Shown: piece by piece, positions 56,541 through 64,000 of the stretch
Layout: each line of letters opens with the position of its first letter
Numbering within the stretch: the stretch's first letter is position 1
NCBI RefSeq assembly: GCF_030814435.1
Contig: NZ_JAUSUW010000010.1
Coordinates: forward strand, 1 to 64,000
Source: Peteryoungia aggregata LMG 23059
GTDB taxonomy: Bacteria > Pseudomonadota > Alphaproteobacteria > Rhizobiales > Rhizobiaceae
Direction: 5' to 3'
DNA length: 64,000 nucleotides
Made by a program: the position numbers and the translations under genes
The notes under the pieces: model-generated
Told to the model about the DNA's origin: nothing
The model's database searches: none
The model's input: only the letters and a program-made list of their open reading frames with translations

Positions 56541-57053
56541 ATGACCCTTGAAGAACGAATAGCCAGCATCCTCGCCTACGACCCCGAGACCGGAGAGTTC
56601 ACCTGGAAGGTGACGATCCATAGCCACGCGGTCAAAGGCCAGAAGGCGGGAAGCCAGCCGGCGCGTGGTGCCAAGCGGATACAGATTGACCGCAAGGTTC
56701 TCCTCTGCACCCGCCTCGCCTTCCTGCTCCATACCGGCAAATGGCCGGACGGCGTCGTCATCCTCGCCGACAAGGACGACACAAACCTCCGCTTCAACAA
56801 CCTGATCGACACAACCAAGTCGGCCCGGATGCGGAGACAGGACAAGCCGCACAAGCGCACCAAGAGCGGGCTCATCGGTGCTCACTTCCATAAAAAATCC
56901 GGGAAGTGGGCGGCGCGGATCTCATGGAAGACCGTGAAGAAGAAACACATCGGCCTCTTCGACACCCCCGAAGAGGCGAGTGCCGCCTATTGGGCAAGAC
57001 GAAACCAACTGCAACAGGAGAACGACAATGAAAGACACACCGCATCCGACTGA
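56541..57053 (+). CDS. AP2-domain protein with degenerate HNH-like N-terminus
   Basis: 170 residues. N-terminal domain follows the phage HNH/AP2 endonuclease layout (YDPETGEFTWKV, RLAFLLHTGKWPDG, DDTNLRFNNL), but the usual DH or H before the Asn-rich loop is replaced by ILADKDD, so nuclease activity is doubtful. C-terminal AP2 DNA-binding domain GLIGAHFHKKSGKWAARISW...GLFDTPEEASAAYW at about 110-160. Could be a free-standing homing-type element or a DNA-binding regulator. Overlaps the XRE gene by 26 bases. Confidence 0.8.
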   Translation: MTLEERIASILAYDPETGEFTWKVTIHSHAVKGQKAGSQPARGAKRIQIDRKVLLCTRLAFLLHTGKWPDGVVILADKDDTNLRFNNLIDTTKSARMRRQDKPHKRTKSGLIGAHFHKKSGKWAARISWKTVKKKHIGLFDTPEEASAAYWARRNQLQQENDNERHTASD

Positions 57054-57450
57054 CGTCATCATCGGCAACAATCTGGCTCGCCTGCGCAAGGCCAAAGGCC
57101 TGTCGCTTGAAGCGCTGGGCGAGAGGGTCGGAGTAAGTTTCCAACAGCTCCAGAAATACTCATCCGGGGCGAACAGGATCTCCGCGAGCATGGCCGACAT
57201 GCTGTGCCAAGCCCTCGGTTGCCATATTTCTGACCTCTTCGCCGGCACCGCCGCCACAGGCTGCGCGCCCTTATCGCTGCCGCAGGCCTCTCCCCAGGCG
57301 ATGAAGCTGGCCACTGCGTTCGACCGCATCAAGGGCGCCCAGACCAGGCAATCCATCTCCCGCATCGTCACCGCCATCATCGCCGAGCAGGCGCAGGACG
57401 AACCCGAGCAGGCTGACGACCTCGAGCCCGACCAGGACATCGCGGCGTGA
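57028..57450 (+). CDS. XRE-family transcriptional regulator
   Basis: 140 residues. N-terminal helix-turn-helix IIGNNLARLRKAKGLSLEALGERVGVSFQQLQKYSSGANRISASM-type (residues 10-60), followed by a helical oligomerisation part and an acidic tail. Rhizobial phages and chromosomes carry many proteins of this exact layout. ATG follows AGGAGAACGAC. May regulate the early operon; it has no peptidase domain, so it is not a LexA-like CI. Confidence 0.88.
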   Translation: MKDTPHPTDVIIGNNLARLRKAKGLSLEALGERVGVSFQQLQKYSSGANRISASMADMLCQALGCHISDLFAGTAATGCAPLSLPQASPQAMKLATAFDRIKGAQTRQSISRIVTAIIAEQAQDEPEQADDLEPDQDIAA

Positions 57451-57641
57451 AGCGCTTCGCACAATTCAAGCCACTCGCCATCGCAGTCTATGCGGTGGCC
57501 GCTGTCGTCACATTTGGCGCAGCATACAGGGACCAGCCCGCCGACGCCTATGCTGACACAAGGCTGTCAGGCGCGCTCCTGACGTCCATTGCTTGGCCCC
57601 TCTACGTCTCCGCCAAGCTCTGGTCCCTGGACCGGCCCTGA
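57447..57641 (+). CDS. Small two-segment membrane protein
   Basis: 64 residues, GTG start overlapping the regulator's stop (GTGA). Hydrophobic segments at about 8-27 and 43-58. No family recognised; holin-like in size but not beside lysis genes. Confidence 0.55.
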   Translation: MKRFAQFKPLAIAVYAVAAVVTFGAAYRDQPADAYADTRLSGALLTSIAWPLYVSAKLWSLDRP

Positions 57642-57648
57642 CGCCCCC

Positions 57649-57672
57649 GCCTGCCCCATCCACGGGGCAGGC
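57649..57672 (+). terminator. Hairpin after the membrane protein gene
   Basis: GCCTGCCCC-ATCCAC-GGGGCAGGC, nine perfect pairs, no T tract. Lies in the 125-base gap before the secreted-protein gene. Confidence 0.5.
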
Positions 57673-57766
57673 ACCCCCACCCCTGACATCGCTGAAAGCC
57701 GCCCGGTGAGGAGCATCCCGCTCCTGACCCGGCCGCTGTTGGCCGTTAACCCCCAAGAGGTAAATC

Positions 57767-58342
57767 ATGAATCGAAACTCCATCCTTCTCTCCGCCTTCC
57801 TTGCTCTCTCCGCTACCACCGCCATTGCCGGACCCGATGCACCCGTGTGCCAGGAACCCGGCTGGTCGGTAGGCAAGGTCTTTGCCGGATGCTTCGGCCG
57901 CGCCGAGGTTGGTGGCGGCGGAAGCGTCCTTCCCGTCTCCGCTACCCCCGCTCCGGTGACCCCCGTCCCGGTCGATCCCACGCCGACCGACCCGACCGAT
58001 CCGGGCGATGGCGAAACCCCTGTTGACCCCACCGATCCGGGCGACGGTGACGGCGACAACGGTGACGGCGATGGCGACGGCGAAACCCCGACCGACCCGA
58101 CGGACCCGGGCGATGGCGACGGTGACAACGGCGGTGAGCCGACTGACCCCGGCGCAGGCGACGGCGATGGCGACGGCGGTACCGGCGGCGACGGTGACAC
58201 TGGCGGCGATGCCGGCGACGGCGATACCGGCTCCGACACGGGCGACACGGGCGGTTCCGACGGCGATGATGCCGGCGGCGACACGGGTGGCGATACCGGC
58301 GGCGACGCTGGCGGCGACACGGGTTCCGACACCACCGAGTAA
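57767..58342 (+). CDS. Secreted Asp/Gly/Pro-repeat protein
   Basis: 191 residues. Signal peptide MNRNSILLSAFLALSATTAIA with cleavage after AIA. A short Cys-containing head (CQEPGWSVGKVFAGCFG) is followed by a Pro/Val linker and about 130 residues of Asp/Gly/Thr/Pro repeats such as TDPTDPGDGDGDNG (twice nearly exact). Strongly acidic, probably unstructured or calcium-binding, and outside the cytoplasm. AAGAGGT ribosome site. Could be a lysogenic-conversion or exclusion factor. No catalytic part. Confidence 0.75.
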   Translation: MNRNSILLSAFLALSATTAIAGPDAPVCQEPGWSVGKVFAGCFGRAEVGGGGSVLPVSATPAPVTPVPVDPTPTDPTDPGDGETPVDPTDPGDGDGDNGDGDGDGETPTDPTDPGDGDGDNGGEPTDPGAGDGDGDGGTGGDGDTGGDAGDGDTGSDTGDTGGSDGDDAGGDTGGDTGGDAGGDTGSDTTE

Positions 58343-58383
58343 TTGACAAGTTGCGGCTCGTCCCTGCAATAGCGGGGGCGAGC
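58343..58383 (+). promoter_or_regulatory. Promoter-like TTGACA and hairpin before the next gene
   Basis: Consensus TTGACA at 58343-58348 right after the stop of the secreted-protein gene, with only a weak CAATAG at the -10 distance. It is followed by GCTCGTCCC / GGGGGCGAGC, a stem that may be the end of the preceding transcript. Confidence 0.3.
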
Positions 58384-58402
58384 ACAACCAGAAAGGATTA
58401 CC

Positions 58403-58852
58403 GTGGAACACAAACCCTCTTCCCGACCGATCGCTAACCCGATCCCTACTCATGGCGGCTTCCAGGCGCAGTTCTCACTACCCGGCCTTGTCCCTGCCCT
58501 CGTTCGAGAAGGCGGCAAGCCGCAGGTATTCCCGACTGAACACGAAGCTGAGTATGCTGCGCTCAAAGCGCTCTTCCGCCTGCATGAAAGCAGGACACGG
58601 GACACGAGGAAGGCCGGCGGGTATCGCCGACTGACCGGCGCCGAGCTGGCATTGCTGATCGACGAAGCAAACCTGACCGTCACCTACTTCGCCGAGATCG
58701 CGGGCGTTCCCCAACACCGCGTCATGAAGTGGATCGACGGCGAGCAGGACATCCCGCACTCCATCCACATCCTCATCAAGATGATCGCGGCCAACGAGCC
58801 GAACTTTAAAATGGCAGAGCGGATCACCGAGGATTACCGAGAGGAACCATGA
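58403..58852 (+). CDS. Phage regulator-like protein with C-terminal helix-turn-helix
   Basis: 149 residues, GTG start. N-terminal module GGFQAQFSLPGLVPALVREGGKPQVFPTEHEAEYAAL, a small domain also present in the minus-strand gene at 60068-60391. C-terminal LALLIDEANLTVTYFAEIAGVPQHRVMKWIDGEQDIPHSIHIL is an XRE-like helix-turn-helix. Probably binds DNA. ATGA overlap with the next gene. Confidence 0.7.
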   Translation: MEHKPSSRPIANPIPTHGGFQAQFSLPGLVPALVREGGKPQVFPTEHEAEYAALKALFRLHESRTRDTRKAGGYRRLTGAELALLIDEANLTVTYFAEIAGVPQHRVMKWIDGEQDIPHSIHILIKMIAANEPNFKMAERITEDYREEP

Positions 58853-59136
58853 TCTCTACGAATGACTTCCGCACATGGATAGCCCGCATGGGCTTCAACG
58901 AAAAAAAGCAGCTCTCCGTCGCTGGAGGGCTGCTTGATATGAAGAGGTTTACCGCTTCCGAAACCGCGAACGGACGCCGGGAACTTACCCAGGTGGAGCG
59001 CCTGGCTATGAGCGCAATTCGAGCGGGCCTGCATCCCTGGACACCAGCCTACGACGCTTCATTAGTGGCGGCATCCGCGGGCACCCCCTCGGCCACCGTG
59101 AAATCAGATCTTCCGGCGGAAGGTACCCAAGGATAA
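58849..59136 (+). CDS. Small DNA-binding-like protein, overlaps the convergent gene
   Basis: 95 residues. TWIARMGFNEKKQLSVAGGLLDMKRFTASETANGRRELTQVERLAMSAIRAGLHPW has the layout of small phage helix-turn-helix proteins with a Trp at the end of the domain. The last 40 residues overlap the convergent gene by 131 bases and look unselected. Last gene of the early operon. Confidence 0.6.
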   Translation: MISTNDFRTWIARMGFNEKKQLSVAGGLLDMKRFTASETANGRRELTQVERLAMSAIRAGLHPWTPAYDASLVAASAGTPSATVKSDLPAEGTQG

Positions 59137-59761
59137 CGGCGGCATTGTCGAGGGCGAAATGCAGCGCCTCAATGGTGCCGCTCCGCTCCGCCGCCTGCCT
59201 CGGGGTGAGCTTCTTCACCCCGACCCTGATATCCATCCAGTCGTCACTCCAGACGACCAGCTCGATCACCGTCCACAACCACGGCTTTTCGAGAGACTTC
59301 TTCAAGAGATCCATCAGCTTCATGCAGTCGAGCTGATAGCCCCTGATGTCGCCGGCAGAGGTGCTCGCCCCGCCCCCTCCGGCGCCCTCCAGTGAGGGAG
59401 AGCGCAGCACCTTGACCTGCGCCCCATCGATGAGCTCGCGGATCTTGAGCGCCGTGTGGAAGCGCACCCCTGCCATGCCCTCCTCGTCCCGGCTCGAGTC
59501 CATCTCGCCTTTAGCGACGAGGTATTCGACCGGGCTCGAGTTGGCATCCACCATGGCGATACCTCGAGTCCCCATAAAGAACGTGATGTCGCGGGCCTCC
59601 GCTTGATTCATCACCGTCTCGATCTGCCGATACATGGTGTTCCGCGCGATCTCCTGCTTTGGCTCTCGCCCGTAGAAGGCGACCAGCGGCAGGACACCCC
59701 GCCGCTCATCGTCCAGCTTGCGACCTTTGAGCCGATCGCGAAGGCTTTGTCCCGTTGCCAT
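59006..59761 (-). CDS. Phage regulator-like protein, DUF6456-like
   Basis: 251 residues. Segment VLPLVAFYGREPKQ, then FHTALKIRELIDG, a Gly/Ser-rich loop (SLEGAGGGGASTSAGD), and DCMKLMDLLKKSLEKPWLWTVIELVVW...TPRQAAERSGTIEALHFALD resemble DUF6456-type helix-turn-helix proteins of Hyphomicrobiales prophages (memory-based). The C-terminal 45 residues overlap the convergent early gene. Probably the last gene of the leftward replication operon. Confidence 0.6.
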   Translation of the reverse strand: MATGQSLRDRLKGRKLDDERRGVLPLVAFYGREPKQEIARNTMYRQIETVMNQAEARDITFFMGTRGIAMVDANSSPVEYLVAKGEMDSSRDEEGMAGVRFHTALKIRELIDGAQVKVLRSPSLEGAGGGGASTSAGDIRGYQLDCMKLMDLLKKSLEKPWLWTVIELVVWSDDWMDIRVGVKKLTPRQAAERSGTIEALHFALDNAAVILGYLPPEDLISRWPRGCPRMPPLMKRRRLVSRDAGPLELRS

Positions 59762-59763
59762 TG

Positions 59764-60084
59764 TCAGCCCCTCTTAACCTGGCTGCCCCGAAGGGCGATG
59801 ATCTTGTGCGGCACCCTGTCCAGGACGCCGCCGTCTATCGGCTTCCCATCGTCCCCTATCCGGATCAGCAGCAGCTCATCGAGCGCCGCCTGTCTCTCCG
59901 CCGTGGTCATGCTCGACCTGTTCGGATAGGGGGAACGATTGACGATTCCCGAGATCTGTTTCTTCCGCTTGCCTGTCACCTCGGCGATGCTGATCTCCGA
60001 CATGCCGATGACCCACAGAACCCACACCACATAATTGGTCCGATCGCTGTGCCGAACCAAGCGTTTCTCAAGATTTGGGGCCAC
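59764..60084 (-). CDS. Helix-turn-helix phage protein
   Basis: 106 residues from a GTG at 60084. YVVWVLWVIGMSEISIAEVTGKRKKQISGIVNRSPYPNRSSMTTAERQAAL contains a resolvase-like helix-turn-helix followed by a conserved Arg-rich loop, a form common in rhizobial phages. Overlaps the upstream gene by 17 bases. Regulator or replication accessory; not determined. Confidence 0.6.
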   Translation of the reverse strand: MAPNLEKRLVRHSDRTNYVVWVLWVIGMSEISIAEVTGKRKKQISGIVNRSPYPNRSSMTTAERQAALDELLLIRIGDDGKPIDGGVLDRVPHKIIALRGSQVKRG

Positions 60085-60391
60085 GGGCTTTGCCCCTCTT
60101 GTAGACGACGCTGATCACTCTGGTCTTGGCCCGCTGCGGGGCCACCTTGAACATGGCGTTGACCTCGGCTGCCGTCCTGCCTGCCACCTCGCCGTCGCGC
60201 ACATAGTTGCCGCGCATGTAGCTGAGAAGCTGCTCAGTGAGCGCCTCGTAGGCCGCGCCCTTGGTCGGGAAGAACCTCGGGTTGCCACCCTTCCCCTTGA
60301 TGGGGGTGGCCTCTGCCTCGTGAGCGAGCCGCAGCATGGCGAGATACTGTCCGCCCGGTACCGGATGGGGGAATGCCTGGATGTCGTTCAT
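60068..60391 (-). CDS. Small phage protein sharing a domain with the gene at 58403
   Basis: 107 residues. AFPHPVPGGQYLAMLRLAHEAEATPIKGKGGNPRFFPTKGAAYEAL parallels the N-terminal module of the plus-strand gene at 58403-58852, then RTAAEVNAMFKVAPQRAKTRVISVVYKRGK with a basic end. Two bases after the helicase gene, so the same operon. Confidence 0.6.
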   Translation of the reverse strand: MNDIQAFPHPVPGGQYLAMLRLAHEAEATPIKGKGGNPRFFPTKGAAYEALTEQLLSYMRGNYVRDGEVAGRTAAEVNAMFKVAPQRAKTRVISVVYKRGKARGPKS

Positions 60392-60393
60392 GG

Positions 60394-61797
60394 TCAGACC
60401 CCGTGATCCAGATCAGGCATCTCATCGAATGCCATGGTTGCCTGATAGCCGCCGATGTCGGCGTAGCGGGTGGTTGCCCCATCCCAGTGGAACACGCGCC
60501 TGTCGCGCGGCGTCCCAAAGCGGTCCTTCAATTTATACACTTCGATTCTCCCCTCGTGCATTCGGAGTTGTGCTTGGTGGTCTTCCTTCGCCTTCGCTTG
60601 GTTGGTGCGGGGCGGGTTCTTTTTCAGCCATTCGTGGCGGTTGAAATTCGCGAGCATCAGGTCGGCGTGTTCTTCGAGAGAGCCGCCATAGAAGTCTTCC
60701 ATCTCCGGCTCCGGCGTCTCCTTCTGACGGGCTGCCTTGGTGAACTGGCAGAGCGCGATGACGACGCACCCGAGATCCTTGGCCAGCGACTTGAGGTCTC
60801 GAGCGTTCTCATAGGCGCGCTCGACTGGGTCCATGCGGTTCTTGGTGTGGCGCTCGATGAGCTTGAGGTGGTCGACGGCCAGCATGCGGAGGCCGAACTT
60901 CCGCTTGTGCGCATAGGCGCGGCTGCGGATCTGGTTGATATCCATCTTCGACGGGGCAACGATGCGCAGCTTGCGATCGGAGAACTTTGCCTGCGCTGCG
61001 ATGAGGGCCTCGAACTGCTCGTCTCTGAGCCCGCGCATGATGTCCCTGGACTTGACCCCTGTGTCCCCCGCCACTGAGCGCGCGACCAGCGAGGTGTTTT
61101 CCATTTCGAGTTCGAAGAGGGTGGAAGGGTCGGCGGTGCTGGTGAAGAGGAGCTGCTGCATGGCGAAGGCGGTCTTGCCGGAGCCCGGGCCCCCACCCCA
61201 GAGGACGAGCGACCCCGGCGGGAAGAACCCGATCATCTCCTCCAGCCCCCGCAGGCAGGGTGCCAGGGCGATTCCCTTGCCCGCGCTATTCGATGCCGTG
61301 TGAACGATCTGAGCCAGCGTTGAGGACACCGTGCTCTCGTGCTCGATCTTCGCCTCGCGCGAGATGTCGGCCAGTCTCTCGGATGCGCGATCGACAATCT
61401 GGTCAGCGTCGGCTTTGGGATTGTTGGCGGTCTTGATCATGTTCTCCGCCAGCGCAATCACCCGGCGGCGCGTGGCTGCAGAGCGCAGCTCGAACGCATA
61501 GTCCCGAAGCGGGAGGTTCTCCTCGCGCGCTGCCACATGCAGCAGCATCGAGAGGTAGGCCTCCGGGTCTTTCCCCTCAGAGAGAGAACCGATTCTGCCG
61601 GCGACGATGTGCGGGCGGATGGCGCGAGCGTCCTGGGCCAGCTCGTTGATCACGACGTAGATCTTCTGGTGATCCTCGGACGCGAAGAGATCCATGTTGA
61701 GGATGTCGATCACATCCCAGAAGGAGTCCTCGTTGAACAGGATCGCGCCTAGGACGATCTTCTCGATCTCGATGTTCTTGGTGATGTCGATGGTCAT
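60394..61797 (-). CDS. dnaB: Replicative DNA helicase (DnaB family)
   Basis: 467 residues, full length for the family. N-terminal helical domain (IEIEKIVLGAILFNEDSFWDVIDIL; DHQKIYVVINELA), linker helix, RecA-like domain with Walker A GGPGSGKT (about 207-214), Walker B region MLAVDHLKLI and C-terminal GSLEEHADLML with Arg finger-type end. Unwinds DNA at the phage fork. Follows the primase gene by 20 bases, the common order primase then helicase. Confidence 0.95.
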   Translation of the reverse strand: MTIDITKNIEIEKIVLGAILFNEDSFWDVIDILNMDLFASEDHQKIYVVINELAQDARAIRPHIVAGRIGSLSEGKDPEAYLSMLLHVAAREENLPLRDYAFELRSAATRRRVIALAENMIKTANNPKADADQIVDRASERLADISREAKIEHESTVSSTLAQIVHTASNSAGKGIALAPCLRGLEEMIGFFPPGSLVLWGGGPGSGKTAFAMQQLLFTSTADPSTLFELEMENTSLVARSVAGDTGVKSRDIMRGLRDEQFEALIAAQAKFSDRKLRIVAPSKMDINQIRSRAYAHKRKFGLRMLAVDHLKLIERHTKNRMDPVERAYENARDLKSLAKDLGCVVIALCQFTKAARQKETPEPEMEDFYGGSLEEHADLMLANFNRHEWLKKNPPRTNQAKAKEDHQAQLRMHEGRIEVYKLKDRFGTPRDRRVFHWDGATTRYADIGGYQATMAFDEMPDLDHGV

Positions 61798-61817
61798 GTG
61801 TCAGCCTGTCTGTGTTC

Positions 61818-62927
61818 TTATTCGCCGTATCGTCTCTGCATCAGGCGTTGGTGCCTCACCTTCGCTTGGTAGACGTCGAGCCAGTCGTCCGGCTCTGGTG
61901 ATGGGAAAATGACGGTCTCAATTCCCTGCCTCTGCGCCCGCTCCCTGAGCGAGTTCGCCGCCCTGATCCCCGGTGGGTCTTCCACCTCCCCGGTTCTCCG
62001 GTTGAGGCGGTGTCGATCGCCATCCGCGTAGATCTCGAGCCGCTTGACCCCCGGCGGGATGTCGAGGCCGACCATCCCTGACGTCGACAGGGTGGCCCAC
62101 ACAGAGAAGGTGTTGCGGGTGAGCCTCTGGACTGCCAGCGCAGTCTCCATCCCCTCTGCAAGGCGCAGGGTGGGCGCTGCAGGGCCGAACCGAACGGCAG
62201 CCCCGGACGCATTCCCGAAGCCGAGCTTGATTTTCTTCCCGTCCTCGTCGACCAGTGCCTTGCCGTCAGGTCCGAGGAAGATCCGCCAGATGGCGACCAG
62301 CTCGCGCCGCACATTCTGGACCCCACCGATGAGGGCCGGGTGGCGCCCGCCCTTGAACGGCAGGGATGGGTGGAAGCGCAGGCTTGGAGGCCATTCGCCC
62401 AGACCGGGCAGCTCCGGCATCAGCTCGAGGTCGCGCCCGACGAGGTAGCCCTCGCCCAGTGTGCCGGCGATCGGTGTGGCCGAGGCCCAGACGCCCTTGA
62501 CCGTGTCGTCCTTCCATTTGTTTTCCCGGGCCTGCTCGCGCTCCCGCTTGGCTTTGCTCGCCTCCCTCGCCCGCTCCCTCTTGAGGCGCTCCTCGCGCTC
62601 CGCCTGGGTTTCGATTCCGCCGCCCGGCAAGGCGATGCCCGCCATGTTGGCGATGACTTCGACGGCGCGCGGGAAGGACAGGCCGTCGAGCTGATGCAGG
62701 AACTTGAAGTGATCGCCTGACGCACCGCAGCCGAAGCAATGGTACCGGCCTTTCTTGTCCTCGCAGTGGAAGGAGGGTTTCTTCTCCCCGTGGATCGGGC
62801 AGCATGCCCAATAGTCACCCTTGGCTGGTCTGGTCTTGGCGCGATCCCAGGTGACGCGCTTGCCGACAACTTCTGAGATCGGTACCCGCTCGCGGATCTC
62901 GTCGAGGAACTGCTCTGTGAAGCGCAT
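61818..62927 (-). CDS. DNA primase with CHC2 zinc finger and Toprim
   Basis: 369 residues from the ATG at 62927, which overlaps the upstream stop (TAATG). CHC2 zinc finger CCPIHGEKKPSFHC...YHCFGCGASGDHF (about 41-72), a charged coiled-coil (EREERLKRERAREASKAKRER) and a Toprim domain with GMETALAVQ and IYADGDRH. Shorter than DnaG, as in phage primases. Makes primers for phage replication with the DnaB-like helicase. Confidence 0.93.
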   Translation of the reverse strand: MRFTEQFLDEIRERVPISEVVGKRVTWDRAKTRPAKGDYWACCPIHGEKKPSFHCEDKKGRYHCFGCGASGDHFKFLHQLDGLSFPRAVEVIANMAGIALPGGGIETQAEREERLKRERAREASKAKREREQARENKWKDDTVKGVWASATPIAGTLGEGYLVGRDLELMPELPGLGEWPPSLRFHPSLPFKGGRHPALIGGVQNVRRELVAIWRIFLGPDGKALVDEDGKKIKLGFGNASGAAVRFGPAAPTLRLAEGMETALAVQRLTRNTFSVWATLSTSGMVGLDIPPGVKRLEIYADGDRHRLNRRTGEVEDPPGIRAANSLRERAQRQGIETVIFPSPEPDDWLDVYQAKVRHQRLMQRRYGE

Positions 62928-63508
62928 TAGAACAGGCTTTCCTGCTGGTATGCCCGACCGCGATCGAAGGCATAGCCCGGCTCGTGAACGATGCGGGTGT
63001 AGTCGAGAATGCAGAGGGCCTCGGCCTCGTCCGCTGAGCCGTAGCTCCAGCCTCGAGCGTCGCAATATTCCTTCGCCCGCTCCTTGAACCACTTGGACCG
63101 CTCAACCTGACTGGCACCCTTCATGCTGTCCGGGGTGCGCGTCTTGGTGTGGGTCTTCGCGCGCCAAGACTGGATGGCCACAAAGTCAGGCTGCCGCAGC
63201 GCCATGATATGGCAGAGGGTCTGAGCGTGGGTCGGCCAGCCCGACGAGAACATGACCTGCTCGGCGTCAATCCGGTCGTCATCGCCATGGGTGACGATCG
63301 TCATCAGCTCGATGCAGACCAGCGGGTCCGGCATGCTTTCCAAGGTGCGCCGCATGAACTGGGTGAATGTGAAATAGGCCTCGCCTGGGGTCTCCTGGTT
63401 GAACCTCCAGGTTCCGTGCTTGAGCTTCTCTCCGCCTGCGAGGCACGAAGCCCAGCCCATATTTCTGCCGGGGTCGAGGACGAGGTAACTGCCGGGTGCG
63501 CGTGCCAT
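62927..63508 (-). CDS. RuvC-like endonuclease
   Basis: 193 residues. RNase H-like fold with acidic residues in the RuvC positions: LVLDPGRNMGWA (D12), CIELMTI (Glu near 66) and ADEAEALCILDY (Asp/Glu near 160). Phage enzymes of this type resolve branched DNA before packaging. Start and stop overlap both neighbours as TAATG. Family assignment from motif spacing only. Confidence 0.75.
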   Translation of the reverse strand: MARAPGSYLVLDPGRNMGWASCLAGGEKLKHGTWRFNQETPGEAYFTFTQFMRRTLESMPDPLVCIELMTIVTHGDDDRIDAEQVMFSSGWPTHAQTLCHIMALRQPDFVAIQSWRAKTHTKTRTPDSMKGASQVERSKWFKERAKEYCDARGWSYGSADEAEALCILDYTRIVHEPGYAFDRGRAYQQESLF

Positions 63509-64000
63509 TAAGCTCTCCGGTATTTGGCTGGTGCGTTGGACATGAAGGTTGCGATCGAGAAGCCGAGAGGCGTCCGGCTCCGCAGATCCCCGCGGAATGC
63601 GCCCTCCCCCATCTTCGCGATGCGATCGTCTGGCTTGACGTCAGCCAGATGCGCGGCCGGTCTCTTCGCCGGCATGACAAACCCGCCGCCGGTCCAGAGG
63701 CAGGTCTCTTTGGTGTAGTGGTCTTCCTCGTGCCAGCCGGCATACTCCCACGGGTGGAAGCGGTGATCCGGTGCGCCGACATGAGGGATGGTGCTGAGCA
63801 CCCCCTTGGGGTTCTCGATCAGGTACGGTGCGCCTGACCACTCGCAGGCGTGACGGCAGATCTCGAAGATCTCCAGCGCGTCCCGCAGCAGGGCCGTGCC
63901 CTTGCGCTTGAAATGAAGAGCGCCGCTCGAGGCGACGTCAGTGCAGGGCGGGAAGGCTGCAACGAACAGGATCTCGACCCCTGCCGGCGGCGTCCAGGAG
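63508..64000 (-). CDS. C5-cytosine DNA methyltransferase-like protein (5' end outside the window)
   Basis: The frame stays open from the stop at 63508 to the window edge, at least 163 residues. FVAAFPPCTDVASSG contains the PC catalytic-loop dipeptide and PYLIENPKGVLST the ENP (motif IV) sequence of C5-cytosine methyltransferases; the C-terminal part has HPWEYAGWHEEDHYTKETCLW. This compact type is frequent in phages. With the adenine-type enzyme at 43532 the phage has two orphan methyltransferases. Start not visible. Confidence 0.75.
   Translation of the reverse strand, partial: SWTPPAGVEILFVAAFPPCTDVASSGALHFKRKGTALLRDALEIFEICRHACEWSGAPYLIENPKGVLSTIPHVGAPDHRFHPWEYAGWHEEDHYTKETCLWTGGGFVMPAKRPAAHLADVKPDDRIAKMGEGAFRGDLRSRTPLGFSIATFMSNAPAKYRRA

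Overview
The window holds a short stretch of bacterial chromosome (about 1-3.3 kb) followed by most of a temperate tailed-phage genome (about 3.3 kb to the right edge, where it is still running). The host part has a J-domain protein, a cold-shock protein with its own terminator, intergenic palindromes of the type common in Hyphomicrobiales (Rhizobiales), and dusA. High GC, these palindromes and the many Rhizobiales-type phage proteins point to an alphaproteobacterium of that order. The genus cannot be fixed from the sequence; Devosia-like or Mesorhizobium-like is a guess. The prophage sits at the 5' end of dusA, a known integration hotspot, with its tyrosine integrase next to it. The second attachment site lies beyond 64000.

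Late region (minus strand, 37652 down to 4562): a GpZ-like protein, small and large terminase (GpA type), gpW joining protein, lambda-type portal, a prohead protease-capsid fusion and a DUF2190 decoration protein. These are followed by a complete P2-type contractile tail: V, W, J, I, fibres, sheath FI, tube FII, E with a -1 frameshift extension, tape measure, U, D and X. Then come a GH19 endolysin, a holin-like protein, a tail protein carrying a GH30-like glycosidase domain and a large repeat-containing spike. It is a myovirus mosaic with a lambda-like head and a P2-like tail. The late message ends at a terminator lying inside the 3' end of the convergent integrase gene.

Central control region (37.65-39.5 kb): no convincing gene. 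It has a GGCAGG-rich, G-run-rich repeat block beside the terminase genes, then an AT-richer stretch with promoter-like elements, palindromes and nested inverted repeats.

Early region (plus strand, 39.5-59.1 kb): about 45 mostly tiny, tightly packed genes. Recognisable ones are a DUF4942 adenine methyltransferase, a MoxR-type AAA ATPase, a metallopeptidase/VWA-like protein (DUF2201 type), a zinc-ribbon protein, an AP2/HNH-like protein and an XRE regulator. Two features stand out. (1) Eleven copies of a start-associated mini-hairpin, with compensating stem changes, sit between a stop codon and the next Shine-Dalgarno and head blocks of genes. (2) At least a dozen small proteins share a C-terminal helix motif (roughly L-x-x-E-x-V-A-x-A-[IL]-G-x-[AS]-[LI]-T) and look like one expanded, fast-diverging family, several of them interleaved with the MoxR/VWA genes.

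Replication region (minus strand, 64000 down to 59006): a C5-cytosine-methyltransferase-like protein (cut by the window edge), a RuvC-like nuclease, a CHC2/Toprim primase, a DnaB helicase and small regulators. No CI-type repressor is recognisable; it may lie further right.
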